From positions 1 through 64,000 of the forward strand of contig JAATFO010000004.1 of the NCBI GenBank assembly GCA_015655145.1: 64,000 nucleotides of DNA, in the 5' to 3' direction. Below, in pieces: positions 1 to 12,778 of this stretch (positions are counted from its first letter, which is position 1; each line of letters begins with the position of its first letter). A program made the position numbers and the translations under genes. Under the pieces are notes generated by a model that did not search any database, was not told where the DNA came from, and saw nothing but the letters and a program-made list of their open reading frames with translations. The DNA is from Enterobacterales bacterium (lineage in GTDB: Bacteria; Pseudomonadota; Gammaproteobacteria; Enterobacterales; Enterobacteriaceae).

Positions 1-1
1 G

Positions 2-102
2 CGCCTTGTCCGTAAAACAATCTGTTTTTCACGCTCAATTGAGTTACATGAAAAAGTCATCGGGGCATTTATTGAAAAATACATGTTCTACTCATTGGAT
101 CC
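2..102 (+). mobile_element. IS1-family insB 3' fragment (copy A)
   Basis: In the frame beginning at base 2 the translation reads [19 protein letters not shown] followed by [12 protein letters not shown], which is the C-terminus of the IS1 transposase InsB. Only about 33 codons remain, and the match stops near base 102, where copy B begins in a different frame. The upstream part lies outside the window, so its extent there is unknown. It cannot make an active transposase from what is visible. Confidence 0.8.
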
Positions 103-110
103 ATTATCTG

Positions 111-276
111 ACCGGCAAGATCTTCACTCAACGTATTGAGCGCAACAATCTAACACTGAGAACCCGAATCAAGCGTCTGGCTCGCAGAACCCTCTATTTC
201 TCTCGTTCCGTTGAACTTCACGAAAAAGTCATTGGTGCTTTTATCGAAAAATACATGTTCTCCTCATTGGATGCGC
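111..276 (+). mobile_element. IS1-family insB 3' fragment (copy B)
   Basis: The translation from about base 114 reads [20 protein letters not shown], then [20 protein letters not shown], the C-terminal third of IS1 InsB. It follows copy A directly in the same orientation but in another frame, and it has lost its own 5' two thirds. It ends at the IS terminus near CATTGGATGCGCCACC. Two partial copies of the same end in tandem suggest repeated IS1 insertion or recombination followed by deletion. The 104-codon reading frame spanning both copies is an artefact of the fusion. Confidence 0.8.
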
Positions 277-477
277 CACCGTCTGTTGCTGCTGACAGAC
301 GTCCTGATATTCATCAGTAAAGCAGGCGGTGTAATACAACGCGCGTTTTGCGCCAGCTCCTGTCGTTTCAATCTGATTTGATACCGCTTTCCCGACGCCG
401 GTTAAAACGTGGTCGAGTTTTAGTGCGAGGATTTTATTGGACTGTAAATAACTGATGACTTGATTACTGTAGTACAT
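241..477 (-). pseudogene. unknown ORF cut off by IS1 remnant
   Basis: A leftward ORF starts with ATG at 477 behind a reasonable ribosome binding site (AAGGCG, 8 bases upstream). It encodes about 60 unique residues beginning MYYSNQVISYLQSNKILALK before running into the end of IS1 copy B near base 276; the last dozen codons are IS1 DNA read backwards. The protein has an even amphipathic composition and no membrane segment or signal peptide. I do not recognise the family. The IS junction suggests a truncated accessory gene rather than an intact short one. Confidence 0.4.
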
Positions 478-790
478 AACTGCGCCTTGTTAACGCGCAC
501 TAATGTCCATAAGAAAAGTATAAACGCGCTATGTTGGCAGGTAAACAGGCACTGTTGCCAAGAGTCGGCAGTGGTAAGCTGATAGCACACTTTTGCTGAA
601 GGCACGGCACATACATCCTTTCCATGGCCGCCATTTTCAGGAGCGGCAGCCTCCGGGCCGTTCGCCGGTATTATAGATACGACATCAGTTATCGTGAATT
701 GTAGGCGATGCTGGCCAAACGCGGTGTGCCCGCTCTCCTGTTTTCAACAGTGCCGTTTTCGGGGCGGCGGCTCACGCCCCGGGGAAATGA
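478..790. other. gene-free stretch before rlmB
   Basis: About 310 bases with no credible coding region. A GC-rich hairpin with 7-base arms (760-766 and 775-781) sits just past the rlmB stop codon and could help end rlmB transcription, although no U-tract follows it. Nothing else is recognisable. Confidence 0.4.
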
Positions 791-1522
791 TTAACCTCGC
801 TGGCGTACTGCCTCAAACAGACAAATGCCGGTCGCCACCGAAACATTTAGCGATGAAACACTGCCGGCCATGGGAATACGGATCAACTCATCACAGTGTT
901 CGCGGGTCAGACGACGCATCCCCTCACCTTCAGCGCCCATCACCAGCGCCATCGAACCGGCCATTTTACTGTGGTACAGATCGTGGTCAGCTTCACCGGC
1001 AGTGCCAATAATCCAGACATTGGCTTCCTGCAATAATCGCAGCGTTCGCGCCAGGTTGGTGACCCGAATCAAAGGCACATTTTCGGCGGCGCCACTGGCC
1101 ACTTTTTTCACCGTTGCATTCAACGGTGCGGAACGATCTTTCGGCACAATAACGGCGTGAACACCCGCAGCATCCGCGCTGCGCAAGCAGGCGCCGAGAT
1201 TGTGCGGATCAGTGATACCGTCAAGGACCAGCAAAAAAGGGTGATCGAGGCTATCAAGTAAACCCGGCAGATCATTTTCCTGATATTGCCGCCCCGGTTT
1301 AACGCTCGCGACGATCCCCTGATGTACCGCACCAGCCACTTTATTATCCAGCCATTGTCGGCTTGCCAGTTGAACCACCACGCCCTGCGCCTCCAGTGCG
1401 CTGATCAGCGGGTGTAGACGGCGATCATCACGACCTTTCAGGATAAAAACTTCCTGAAAACGCAACGGATCACGTTCCAGCAGAGCGGTTACAGCGTGGA
1501 TGCCAAAAATAATTTCACTCAT
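791..1522 (-). CDS. rlmB: 23S rRNA 2'-O-ribose G2251 methyltransferase RlmB
   Basis: RlmB methylates the 2'-OH of G2251 in the peptidyl-transferase P loop of 23S rRNA using S-adenosylmethionine. The 243-residue protein has the family's usual length. Residues 1 to about 75 form the L30e-like RNA-binding domain, and the rest is a SpoU/TrmH knotted methyltransferase. The three SPOUT motifs are visible: [20 protein letters not shown] near residue 101, MGAEGEGM near 195, and SLNVSVA near 224, which forms the trefoil-knot SAM site. It lies 82 bases downstream of rnr, as in E. coli, and is probably cotranscribed with it. The ATG at 1522 gives the standard start MSEIIFGIH. Confidence 0.97.
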   Translation of the reverse strand: MSEIIFGIHAVTALLERDPLRFQEVFILKGRDDRRLHPLISALEAQGVVVQLASRQWLDNKVAGAVHQGIVASVKPGRQYQENDLPGLLDSLDHPFLLVLDGITDPHNLGACLRSADAAGVHAVIVPKDRSAPLNATVKKVASGAAENVPLIRVTNLARTLRLLQEANVWIIGTAGEADHDLYHSKMAGSMALVMGAEGEGMRRLTREHCDELIRIPMAGSVSSLNVSVATGICLFEAVRQRG

Positions 1523-1604
1523 GTTTAAACTCGATCATTGGCGGGCCAGGCAAGCCTGCGCCCTGCATCATGCATTGGGACGACATACATCGCCCCCTGA
1601 GACG

Positions 1605-4049
1605 TTATACCGGAGTATCGTTTTTCTTTTTCGTCGCCCGTTTCGCTTTGGTGGCGGCGGCGATTTTACGGGTCTTCTCCGAGGTTTTTTTGACTTTTCC
1701 CTCCTTTTTTTCCTTAACCGCTGGCACGCTGTTAGCACGCGAAGCGGCATTCGGTTCAGCCCCCGTCTTTTTACGCTGGGTGCGCTGACGTTTTCCGTTG
1801 CTGTTCCCCGCGCCTTTTTTCCCTCGTTCGCGTTCGGTTTTCCCCGCGCCCCGGGGTTTCCGTTGGCTTGAAATCAACGCAAAATCAATTTTACGCTCAT
1901 CCATATGGACGGCTTCAACCCGCACTTCCACAGTATCGCCCAGCCGATAAGTATGCCCGCCAGATTCACCGATCAGGCGCTGTCCAACCGCATCGAAACG
2001 GTAGTAGTCATTATCGAGTGTTGATACATGCACCAGACCATCGATAAACAGGTCGTTCAGGCGGACAAAAAAACCAAACCCGGTCACGCTGGCGATCACC
2101 CCGGTAAAGGTATTGCCCACCTGGTCTTGCATGAAATCACATTTCAGCCAGTCGGCTACATCACGCGTGGCTTCATCGGCACGGCGTTCAGCCATCGAAC
2201 AATGCTGACCCAATTGCAACATCTGATTGATGTCGTAATGGTAACCGCCGGTTGGCGTCCCGTTCTCTGTTAGCGTGCCATGTTGTTTCGCCAGCAGATA
2301 CTTAATGCCGCGGTGTAGCAGTAAATCAGGATAACGGCGAATGGGAGAGGTAAAATGTGCATAGGAGGTGAGCGCCAGACCAAAATGCCCCCGGTTTTCC
2401 GGATCATAAACCGCCTGCTTCATTGAGCGAAGTAGCATGGTTTGCAGCATTTCATGATCGGGCCGATCAGCGATCTGCGTCAGTAATTCAGCATAATCCA
2501 GTGGTTGTGGTTTATTGCCTCCCGATAATGTCAGGCCCAACTCACTCAATACTGAGCGGAAGCTGGTAATGCTGTCGTCGCCTGGACGATCATGATCGCG
2601 GAACAGCGCGGGCTCATCATTTTTTTCCACAAAACGGGCCGATGCAATGTTCGCCAGAATCATGCACTCTTCAATTAATTTATGCGCATCGTTGCGCACC
2701 GTCTGCTCGACCCGTTCGATACGGCGTTCCGCGTTGAAAATAAACTTTGCTTCTTCTGTTTCGAAAGAGATCCCGCCGCGCTGCGCGCGTGCCTGTTCCA
2801 GCACCTGATACATGCGGTGTAATTCTTCCAGCGGATCCAGCAATGACTGATACTGTTCACGTAATGCTTCATCCCCTTGCAAAATCTGCCACACCTTGGT
2901 GTAAGTCAGACGCGCATGAGAATTCATTACCGCTTCATAATGCCGATAACTGGTCAGTTTTCCTGCCGAGGAGATCGTCATTTCACAGACCATACACAGG
3001 CGATCCACCTGCGGATTAAGCGAACATAGCCCATTCGACAACACTTCCGGCAACATCGGCACCACTTGTGACGGGAAGTAGACCGACGTTCCTCGATTGT
3101 GTGCCTCATTATCCAGCGGCGTACCCGGACGGACGTAATAGCTGACATCGGCGATAGCCACCCACAAACGCCAGCCGCCACCGCGTTTTTTCTCACAGTA
3201 AACTGCATCGTCAAAGTCGCGAGCATCCTCACCGTCAATCGTCACCAGCGGCAGACGACGCAAATCAACCCGCCCCTGTTTCGCTTCTTCCGGCACCTCT
3301 TCATGTAGCTTAGCGACCTGCTCTTCTACTTCTAACGGCCAGATATGTGGGATTTCATGGGTGCGCAGTGCCATATCCACCGCCAAACCGGTGCCCATGT
3401 TATCGCCCAGAACTTCAACGATTTTACCAATGGCCTTGGTCCGCCGTGTCGGGCGTTGGATCAGTTCAACCACCACCACGAACCCCATCCGCGCCCCCAT
3501 AATGTCTTCGGGCGGGATCAGAATATCAAAGCTGAGACGGCTGTCATCCGGCACAACAAATCCGACGCCTGCATCGGTAAAGTAGCGGCCAACAATTTGG
3601 CTGTTGCGGGGTTCCAACACGCGCACCACGCGGGCTTCACGACGTCCTTTACGATCCGCCCCCATGGGCTGGGCCAGGATCACATCGCCCTGCATGCACA
3701 ACTTCATCTGCTCGGCGGAAAGATAGAGATCGTCTTTTTGTCCTTCAACCCGCAGAAAACCAAAACCGTCGCGATGACCAATGACGCGCCCACGCAGCAA
3801 ATCAAGCCGCTCCGGCAGGGCATAACATTGGCGACGAGTGAAAACTAACTGACCATCACGCTCCATTGCCCGCAGACGACGGCGTAATGCTTCCAGTTGT
3901 TCTTCGCCACTGATGCCCAGCGCAGTCGCCAGTTCTTCCCGGCTGGCTGGTTTTTCGCGTTCATCTAAATGCGCCAGGATAAATTCCCGACTGGGAATAG
4001 GGTTTTCATATTTTCCAGCTTCGCGTTCCTGAAAAGGATCTTTTGACAT
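1605..4049 (-). CDS. rnr: ribonuclease R
   Basis: RNase R is a processive 3'-to-5' exoribonuclease that degrades structured RNA, including rRNA and mRNA repeats, and acts with tmRNA in quality control. The 814-residue protein shows an N-terminal helix-turn-helix region, cold-shock domains, an RNB catalytic core with the acidic cluster in [14 protein letters not shown], an S1 domain ([20 protein letters not shown]), and a long Lys/Arg/Thr-rich basic tail. An in-frame ORF continues 61 codons upstream, but the start at 4049 ([20 protein letters not shown]) matches the family and has the ribosome binding site GGAGGAA; the upstream part is decayed nsrR sequence. It follows the nsrR remnant and precedes rlmB. 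Confidence 0.96.
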   Translation of the reverse strand: MSKDPFQEREAGKYENPIPSREFILAHLDEREKPASREELATALGISGEEQLEALRRRLRAMERDGQLVFTRRQCYALPERLDLLRGRVIGHRDGFGFLRVEGQKDDLYLSAEQMKLCMQGDVILAQPMGADRKGRREARVVRVLEPRNSQIVGRYFTDAGVGFVVPDDSRLSFDILIPPEDIMGARMGFVVVVELIQRPTRRTKAIGKIVEVLGDNMGTGLAVDMALRTHEIPHIWPLEVEEQVAKLHEEVPEEAKQGRVDLRRLPLVTIDGEDARDFDDAVYCEKKRGGGWRLWVAIADVSYYVRPGTPLDNEAHNRGTSVYFPSQVVPMLPEVLSNGLCSLNPQVDRLCMVCEMTISSAGKLTSYRHYEAVMNSHARLTYTKVWQILQGDEALREQYQSLLDPLEELHRMYQVLEQARAQRGGISFETEEAKFIFNAERRIERVEQTVRNDAHKLIEECMILANIASARFVEKNDEPALFRDHDRPGDDSITSFRSVLSELGLTLSGGNKPQPLDYAELLTQIADRPDHEMLQTMLLRSMKQAVYDPENRGHFGLALTSYAHFTSPIRRYPDLLLHRGIKYLLAKQHGTLTENGTPTGGYHYDINQMLQLGQHCSMAERRADEATRDVADWLKCDFMQDQVGNTFTGVIASVTGFGFFVRLNDLFIDGLVHVSTLDNDYYRFDAVGQRLIGESGGHTYRLGDTVEVRVEAVHMDERKIDFALISSQRKPRGAGKTERERGKKGAGNSNGKRQRTQRKKTGAEPNAASRANSVPAVKEKKEGKVKKTSEKTRKIAAATKAKRATKKKNDTPV

Positions 4050-4065
4050 AGCGGTTCCTCCGTTG

Positions 4066-4275
4066 TCATCTGTCATTGGGCGCGCGACACTCAACCAACA
4101 GTAATATATAAGGCGGCTGGTTATCGTCCATCCGCTCAGCAAGCACAACCGTATCAAGGCCCGGCAGGCAATAGCATAACCTGGGGTATAATGGGCTTTT
4201 AAGACAACGAAGAGGCAATGACGCCATCGCAATCAGCACACCTAAGCTATCATCAATAAAATTTGTTAGCTGCAC
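4066..4275 (-). pseudogene. nsrR: remnant of nitric-oxide-sensing repressor nsrR
   Basis: NsrR is an Rrf2-family [2Fe-2S] repressor of nitric oxide stress genes, normally about 141 residues and encoded between purA and rnr. Here that slot holds a reading frame of only 69 codons from a GTG at 4275. Its start, [20 protein letters not shown], matches the NsrR N-terminus (known form [20 protein letters not shown]). Its end, [18 protein letters not shown], matches the NsrR C-terminus (LADLVEENQPLYKLLLVE). The winged-helix recognition part and the three cluster-binding cysteines are gone, so it cannot be a functional repressor. The surviving ends line up with the rnr ribosome binding site as in relatives. 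The comparison is from memory of the E. coli protein. Confidence 0.78.
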
Positions 4276-4420
4276 ATTAACCTCAGTGGTTCCCGGGGGC
4301 ATGTTCATCCGCGTAACTGCGTCATATTCTTCATGATGATAAATCAGTCGCCCACGTTGGGCATTGTTCTAACCAGCGTTGAGCATGAAAAAGCAGGATT
4401 GATGAGATAATCGAACAGAT

Positions 4421-4446
4421 AAAAAAGACCGGACAGAGCCGGCCTT
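4421..4446 (-). terminator. rho-independent terminator after purA
   Basis: On the minus strand AGGCCGG, a six-base loop CTCTGT, and CCGGTCT form a 7-base stem with one G-U pair. It is followed directly by a run of six T. It begins a few bases past the purA stop codon and would end purA transcription before the nsrR remnant and rnr. Confidence 0.75.
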
Positions 4447-4454
4447 TATGAGAT

Positions 4455-5774
<1,320 letters not shown>

Positions 5775-5905
5775 TTAAAAATGGATTCTACCATCGTCAT
5801 TTTTGTCTTTCAGCACTTTTAACATCGAATCATCGAGTTTTTTGATCGTTAAATAACCAGTTGACCGTGTCTGACGCCATGCATAATTACCCCAGCCGGG
5901 TGACC

Positions 5906-6106
5906 TTATCCGCCACGGTGAATATGCAACATACAGTAAATCACCATTCCTGCTACCACTAAACCGCCGCCAAAACGATGTAATAGTTTATCTGGCAACT
6001 GCGTCATGGACAGGATCATCCTGCGCCAGAGTCTCGGTAATAGCATCGGCCCTAATCCTTCCAGCACTAACACTAATGCCAGTGCCGTCAACATGGTTGA
6101 ATTCAT
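5906..6106 (-). CDS. yjeT: small membrane protein YjeT (DUF2065)
   Basis: A 66-residue protein with two hydrophobic segments (TMLTALALVLVLEGLGPMLL near residues 3-22 and GGLVVAGMVIYCMLHI near 47-62), typical of the DUF2065/YjeT inner-membrane family. Its function is unknown. In E. coli it follows hflC directly and precedes purA. Here the purA side is conserved, but the frmR-frmA-gfa module separates it from hflC, so it has probably lost readthrough from hflKC and may depend on other transcription. Confidence 0.88.
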   Translation of the reverse strand: MNSTMLTALALVLVLEGLGPMLLPRLWRRMILSMTQLPDKLLHRFGGGLVVAGMVIYCMLHIHRGG

Positions 6107-6217
6107 TGTACAATCCAGTTAAAAGGGCCACCGCAAGCCCGACCAGGGATTATCTCACCCTGGAAGTTAAATTAAAACAGCATATTACCTCAAGTTTTAG
6201 CCTCTGTCAGGTTCCAC

Positions 6218-6246
6218 TACGTTGGCAGACATAGTCTGCCAACGTA
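6218..6246. terminator. perfect 13-base inverted repeat between gfa and yjeT
   Basis: TACGTTGGCAGAC, a three-base loop ATA, and GTCTGCCAACGTA form a perfect hairpin about 50 bases past the gfa stop. No U-tract follows on either strand, so it may be a terminator or RNA-stabilising hairpin for the frmR-frmA-gfa transcript, or an operator near the yjeT start. A terminator role is inferred from position only. Confidence 0.45.
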
Positions 6247-6294
6247 ACGAGAAGCGTGTACGAGACACTCCAGCATCAAAGCACTACGGGCAAA

Positions 6295-6873
6295 TCACGC
6301 CGCGTGATAAGTCCCTTTTTGCTTTGCCGCATGTGTGGCCAGTGCATCCATCAAGTCTGGCGACAGGCAGTCATAGGGAGTGAGGCCAAGCGTTTGCAGA
6401 CGCGTGCGAATAGCGCTCATTTGCGACGGTGGCGTACCACTCTCAATAACCGAGGAGACGAACGCGGCAAAGCCCGGCGCCGACCAGCCACTTTGCGGCG
6501 ACAGTTCGGTATGGACGAAATCCAGGCCATAGAAAGCATGGTTCTTATTCTCAATGCGGCCAAAAAGATGCACACCACACTCCCGGCATGCATGGCGCTG
6601 GATCGCAGCGCTTTCGTCAACAATGTCCAGCTTCTCACCGTGGGCGATGATGCTGACTTTATCGCGCGGTACGACAGCAATCACGGCAAATAGCGCGCCC
6701 GCGGGCTTCCAGCACTTAGTACAACCACAAGCATGATTGTGCAAAGTCTGACTCTCAATCCTGATTTCAACCTTGTCGCTCTGACAAAGGCATTGCAGAG
6801 TTCCACCGGCAAAATCTGGTTTTGTCGGGGCGATGACATTATCCACGACGGGGTGGATGGCAACTGTACTCAT
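6295..6873 (-). CDS. gfa: S-(hydroxymethyl)glutathione synthase Gfa
   Basis: Gfa is a zinc protein reported to speed the condensation of formaldehyde with glutathione to S-(hydroxymethyl)glutathione, the substrate of FrmA. The 192-residue protein shows the family's cysteine clusters: C28 and C30 (QCLCQ), C49, C51 and C54 (CGCTKCW), and C96 and C99 (CRECG). These match the two-zinc Gfa fold. It is the third gene of the frmR-frmA-gfa unit, 68 bases past frmA, where E. coli carries frmB (S-formylglutathione hydrolase) instead. Some studies question the enzymatic role of Gfa and suggest it acts as a glutathione carrier. Confidence 0.9.
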   Translation of the reverse strand: MSTVAIHPVVDNVIAPTKPDFAGGTLQCLCQSDKVEIRIESQTLHNHACGCTKCWKPAGALFAVIAVVPRDKVSIIAHGEKLDIVDESAAIQRHACRECGVHLFGRIENKNHAFYGLDFVHTELSPQSGWSAPGFAAFVSSVIESGTPPSQMSAIRTRLQTLGLTPYDCLSPDLMDALATHAAKQKGTYHAA

Positions 6874-6941
6874 GATGATTCTCCAGTGGTTCGGACGGGT
6901 TAACGTGGCTGATGCCGCGTCGTGGTATAATTAACGTCCAT

Positions 6942-8367
<1,426 letters not shown>

Positions 8368-8375
8368 TCACTGCT

Positions 8376-8424
8376 CCTTAATACTGTAGGGGAGTATCAA
8401 AGATACTCCCCTACAGTATTAAGG
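8376..8424. promoter_or_regulatory. FrmR operator: perfect 23-base-arm palindrome
   Basis: Arms 8376-8398 and 8402-8424 are exact reverse complements around a three-base centre, AAA. The core TACTGTAGGGGAGTATC has the G-tract flanked by AT-rich ends that RcnR/CsoR-family proteins recognise, similar to the known FrmR site in E. coli. The frmR-proximal end (TAAGG on the minus strand) supplies part of the frmR ribosome binding site AAGGAG, so bound repressor or the RNA hairpin would also block translation initiation. Confidence 0.82.
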
Positions 8425-8622
8425 TCAAGCTGCGATATGCGTTGTCAATACAGCAGGTTGGTCTACTTAATCATAGACCAGGGGATAGCATGGGGGATTG
8501 TTATCGAACCAGAGGTGCGTCAGCTGACCTGGTGTCAGGTGAAAAATAGAATGTCGAAAGGCAGCGAGGTGAACATGGTGTTAGCCATGATCATGATGAT
8601 TAGCGGCAAGGGGCATTATTGC

Positions 8623-8654
8623 AAAAAAAAGGCTGGCATTGATGCCAGCCCTTT
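8623..8654 (-). terminator. rho-independent terminator after hflC
   Basis: GGCTGGCA and TGCCAGCC form an 8-base stem with a four-base loop. On the minus strand it is followed by eight T, ending hflKC transcription 25-30 bases past hflC. On the plus strand four T follow, so it may also work weakly in that direction. It isolates the inserted frm unit from hflKC. Confidence 0.88.
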
Positions 8655-8678
8655 TCTCAACTGCGTTATCGCCGTTTT

Positions 8679-9683
8679 TTAACGTGTTGCGTTGGTCGGT
8701 GCTTTCATATAACGGAAGAAATCATTATCCGGGCTAAGCACCATCACATCCTGATTGCCTTTGAAACTGGTTTCATAGGCACGCAGACTACGAATAAAGG
8801 TGTAGAAATCCGCATCCTGACTAAACGCATTAGCAAACAATTTAGCGGCTTCAGCATCCCCTTCACCACGCGTGATCAGCGCCTGACGTTGCGCCTCCGC
8901 CAGTGTGCGGGTCACTTCATAGTCTGCAGTAGCCCGCAGTTTTTCCGCCTCTTCCTGCCCCTGAGAACGCTGGCTACGGGCAACGGCTTCGCGTTCGGCA
9001 CGCATACGATTATAAATAGCGCCAGACACTTCCGCTGGCAGGTTAATCTGTTTAATACGGACATCCACCACCTGAATACCCAACGCCGCCATGCTGTTCG
9101 GATTCGGCGCAGGTTCATTGCTCCGGGTTTCCCGCTCTACACGCGCCGCCGCACTGGCAATAGCATCATCGGCAGCCGGCGTCACGACATCATCATCACG
9201 ACCGGCGCTACCGGTGTTCAATGCATCGCGCACATCCGTCGTCAGACGACCACGGGAATCCGTGACGATATCTTTCACATCCAGACGCCCCATCTCAGAG
9301 CGCAAGCGGTCACTGAACTTACGTTTCAGCAAAACTTCCGCCTGAGAAACATCACCCCCCCCCGTCGCCAGATAGTAACGACTGAAATCGCTGATACGCC
9401 ATTTGATGTAGGAATCAACAATCAGGTCCTTTTTCTCTTTAGTGACAAAGCGATCAGCCTGATTGTCCATGGTTTGAATCCGCGCATCCAACATCTTCAT
9501 AGATTCGATAAACGGTAGTTTGAAGTGCAACCCCGGCGAATAAACCAACGGCTTATTCTCTGCATCACGCAACACCTTACCGAAACGCAGCACAATGCCA
9601 CGCTGGCCTTCCTGCACGACAAACAGTGACGTGTAGAGCACCACCAGCACAACAACCAATAATACGATTAATGACTTACGCAT
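8679..9683 (-). CDS. hflC: FtsH protease modulator HflC
   Basis: HflC and HflK form a large membrane cage around the FtsH protease and restrain its access to membrane substrates. The 334-residue protein has one N-terminal membrane segment (SLIVLLVVVLVVLYTSLFVV), an SPFH/band 7 domain in the periplasm, and a coiled-coil region rich in Ala/Glu/Arg (EEAEKLRATADYEVTRTLAE). It follows hflK by three bases in a single operon. A terminator follows, and the neighbour beyond it is frmR rather than yjeT. Confidence 0.96.
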   Translation of the reverse strand: MRKSLIVLLVVVLVVLYTSLFVVQEGQRGIVLRFGKVLRDAENKPLVYSPGLHFKLPFIESMKMLDARIQTMDNQADRFVTKEKKDLIVDSYIKWRISDFSRYYLATGGGDVSQAEVLLKRKFSDRLRSEMGRLDVKDIVTDSRGRLTTDVRDALNTGSAGRDDDVVTPAADDAIASAAARVERETRSNEPAPNPNSMAALGIQVVDVRIKQINLPAEVSGAIYNRMRAEREAVARSQRSQGQEEAEKLRATADYEVTRTLAEAQRQALITRGEGDAEAAKLFANAFSQDADFYTFIRSLRAYETSFKGNQDVMVLSPDNDFFRYMKAPTNATR

Positions 9684-9686
9684 CGC

Positions 9687-10931
9687 TTATTCTCTCCCTT
9701 CGCGCTGACTATCACTGCGTTGCGCATTAGCGCGGCGCTGATCCATGATGTCGCTCGGACTGAACGACGAGCTGCTGCTGGCTCGGTCACTACTGTCAGC
9801 GGCAGGCGGCAGGCGCAACACACTGCTGCTTTCTTGCGTATTGCGGGTTGATGCGTTACCCGGAGCGCGCAGTAATTGATCGAGTGGCAATACCATCAGA
9901 TTATTGCCTTTGTCATTAACCAACACTTTGCGGGTATGACTGAGCACCCGTTCCATCGTTTCAATATAAAGACGTTCGCGGGTAATTTGCGGTGCGGCTT
10001 TATACTCTGGCAAAATTTTGGCGAAACGCGCCACTTCACCTTGCGCTTCCAGCACCGTACGCGCTTTGTAAGCCCGTCCCTCTTCCAGAATGCGCTGCGC
10101 CTGGCCGTTAGCACGCGGCTGCACTTCGTTAGCATAGGCTTCTGCCTCACGCACATACTGTTCGCGGTTTTCACGCGCAGCAATCGCATCGTCAAAGGCT
10201 GCTTTCACCTCTTCAGGTGGACGCGCCGCCTGGAAGTTGACGTCAAGAACAGTAATCCCCATGTTATAAGGACGAATAGTCTCATCGATATCACGTTGCG
10301 TTTCACTGCGTACTACGGTACGGCCTTCGGTTAGAATGCGGTCCATGCTGGAACGACCAATCACGCCACGTAATGCACTGTCTGTCGCCTGGCGCAGGCT
10401 ATCATCCGCACTGGTCACGGCAAACAGATAACGTTCGGGATCCGTCACACGATACTGCACGTTCATTTCTACACGCACCACGTTTTCGTCCGAAGTTAGC
10501 ATCACGCCGGATGCCGCCAACTCACGGACCGCTTCCACGTTCACCGCACGGACCTGATCGATAAATGTGGGTTTCCAGTTCAAACCGGGGTCCACCAGGT
10601 GGCTAAACTTGCCAAAACGGGTCACGACCCCACGTTCTGCTTCTTTGATGGTATAGAAACCGCTCGCCGCCCAGATAACCACAGCGGCAACCGCGACGAT
10701 GCCTGCCAGTTTACCGCCACCACCCAATGTGCGTTGGCCACCGCTGTTGTCGCTATTTTTGCCACCGCCCAAGCTACCCAGTTTCTTACTCAGCTTACGG
10801 AAAATATCATCAAGATCGGGAGGCCCCTGTTCACGGCCGCCTTTATTTCCCCCAGAGTTGCCGCCTTGATTATTGCTGCTACCCCACGGGTCGCGGTCCT
10901 GTCCGTTCTTACCGGGCTGATTCCACGCCAT
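9687..10931 (-). CDS. hflK: FtsH protease modulator HflK
   Basis: HflK is the larger partner of HflC in the FtsH-regulating membrane complex. The 414-residue protein starts with a cytoplasmic Gly/Asn/Lys-rich segment (to about residue 75), then a membrane segment (GKLAGIVAVAAVVIWAASGF), the SPFH domain (GVVTRFGKFSHLVDPGLNW) and a helical region. The C-terminus is rich in Ser and charged residues, a variable part of the family. It lies 68 bases past hflX and directly before hflC, as in other Enterobacterales. Confidence 0.96.
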   Translation of the reverse strand: MAWNQPGKNGQDRDPWGSSNNQGGNSGGNKGGREQGPPDLDDIFRKLSKKLGSLGGGKNSDNSGGQRTLGGGGKLAGIVAVAAVVIWAASGFYTIKEAERGVVTRFGKFSHLVDPGLNWKPTFIDQVRAVNVEAVRELAASGVMLTSDENVVRVEMNVQYRVTDPERYLFAVTSADDSLRQATDSALRGVIGRSSMDRILTEGRTVVRSETQRDIDETIRPYNMGITVLDVNFQAARPPEEVKAAFDDAIAARENREQYVREAEAYANEVQPRANGQAQRILEEGRAYKARTVLEAQGEVARFAKILPEYKAAPQITRERLYIETMERVLSHTRKVLVNDKGNNLMVLPLDQLLRAPGNASTRNTQESSSVLRLPPAADSSDRASSSSSFSPSDIMDQRRANAQRSDSQREGRE

Positions 10932-10999
10932 GTTTATACTCCATTAATTGTGTGTGCGGTGGTATCCCAGACCGGGATACACGTCTCAGGCAATATCAG

Positions 11000-12280
11000 T
11001 CAAACAATGTAATCTACCAGCGTTGGTTCCTGTTTACACAGGCGGCGCCAGTCAATAATGGGCATGCGCACGTGCAAACCGATGCAACCATCATCCTCAT
11101 TCCACTCTTTTTCTATCGCCTGGATCTGATAAAAGCGGCTACGCAACCGCCCTGCCTCTGGCGGCAGACATAAATTATACTGCGCGATTTCGCCTGACAA
11201 CCGTTCGCTCAGCGCCTGATACAGCAACGGTATGCCAGCTCCCGTTTGCGCAGATAACCAAACTCGAATCGGCAGGTGTTCATCATTACGATCAATTCGG
11301 GGTTCGAAATCCTCAAGCATATCAATTTTATTCATCACTAACAGCGTCGGAACTTCATCCGCTGCAATCTCTTCAAGCACGGTATCCACAGCGGCAATAT
11401 TTTCATCAACCCGGACATCCGCCGCATCAATAACATGAAGCAACAAAGTGGCCTGGCGCGTTTCCTGCAGCGTGGCTTTAAATGCCGCGACGAGATCATG
11501 AGGCAAATGGCGAATGAAACCGACTGTATCAGCCAGCACCACTTCGCCGACATCTGCCACATCCAAACGCCGCAACGTTGGATCGAGTGTCGCAAATAAC
11601 TGGTCGGCCGTGTAAACATCGGCCGACGTAATGCAATTAAAAAGCGTGGATTTCCCTGCGTTGGTGTAGCCCACCAGGGATACCGTTGAGACATCAGCTT
11701 TGGCACGGGCTCGCCTTCCCTGATCTCGCTGTTTTTCTACGCGTTCAAGTCGGGAAAGAATCTGGCTGATGCGGTTACGCAATAAACGCCGGTCAGTTTC
11801 GAGCTGAGTTTCACCAGGGCCACGTAAGCCGATCCCCCCTTTCTGGCGTTCAAGGTGTGTCCAGCCGCGCACCAGACGCGTCGCCAGATGGCGCAACTGC
11901 GCCAACTCAACCTGTAACTTGCCTTCATGAGTGCGGGCGCGTTGGGCAAAAATATCAAGGATCAGCCCGGTACGATCAATCACCCGGCATTCACACAGGC
12001 GCTCAAGATTCCGTTCCTGAGCCGGCGTTAAAGCATGATCAAAGAGCACTACAGACGCACCGCTGGATTTTACCGCATCGGCAATTTCAACTGCCTTTCC
12101 TTCACCGACAAAATATTTGGGATGTGGCGCTTTGCGGCTACCTGTCACCACACACAGCGCTTCAACGCCAGCAGAAGAAACCAGCGTTTCAAACTCTTGC
12201 AGGGCTTCCGTATCTTTGTCTTGCGAGAAATAGATGTGTACCAGTACGGCCTGCTCGCCGGCATCATAACGGTCAAACAA
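11000..12280 (-). CDS. hflX: ribosome-splitting GTPase HflX
   Basis: HflX is a GTPase that binds the 50S subunit and rescues stalled or heat-damaged ribosomes by splitting them. The 426-residue protein has an N-terminal HflX domain, a Gly-rich linker ([20 protein letters not shown]), and a G domain with GYTNAGKST (P loop), DTVGFI (switch II) and NKID. It sits between hfq and hflK, as in E. coli, where the genes form the hfq superoperon. Confidence 0.97.
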   Translation of the reverse strand: MFDRYDAGEQAVLVHIYFSQDKDTEALQEFETLVSSAGVEALCVVTGSRKAPHPKYFVGEGKAVEIADAVKSSGASVVLFDHALTPAQERNLERLCECRVIDRTGLILDIFAQRARTHEGKLQVELAQLRHLATRLVRGWTHLERQKGGIGLRGPGETQLETDRRLLRNRISQILSRLERVEKQRDQGRRARAKADVSTVSLVGYTNAGKSTLFNCITSADVYTADQLFATLDPTLRRLDVADVGEVVLADTVGFIRHLPHDLVAAFKATLQETRQATLLLHVIDAADVRVDENIAAVDTVLEEIAADEVPTLLVMNKIDMLEDFEPRIDRNDEHLPIRVWLSAQTGAGIPLLYQALSERLSGEIAQYNLCLPPEAGRLRSRFYQIQAIEKEWNEDDGCIGLHVRMPIIDWRRLCKQEPTLVDYIV

Positions 12281-12360
12281 GCGTTAACCTCTCTAAAATA
12301 AATGCCAGAACGGGGGAAAGACTATGGCAATTCCCCGTCATGGAAGTGTCGTTATTACAC

Positions 12361-12687
<327 letters not shown>

Positions 12688-12778
12688 TTATATGCTTGTT
12701 GTTTATTACTTAAGAGTCATACAACTCTGAAATACTGCGTAAAAAATTTGCGCACGATAACAAACCAATTGTACACAA

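Noticed and set aside
4050-4232. In-frame upstream extension of RNase R
   Set aside because: It consists of the 3' end of the nsrR remnant and the rnr leader; the family start with a strong ribosome binding site is at 4049.
9091-9345. Open frames antisense to hflC and hflK
   Set aside because: Shadows of the coding strand, with compositions typical of antisense frames.
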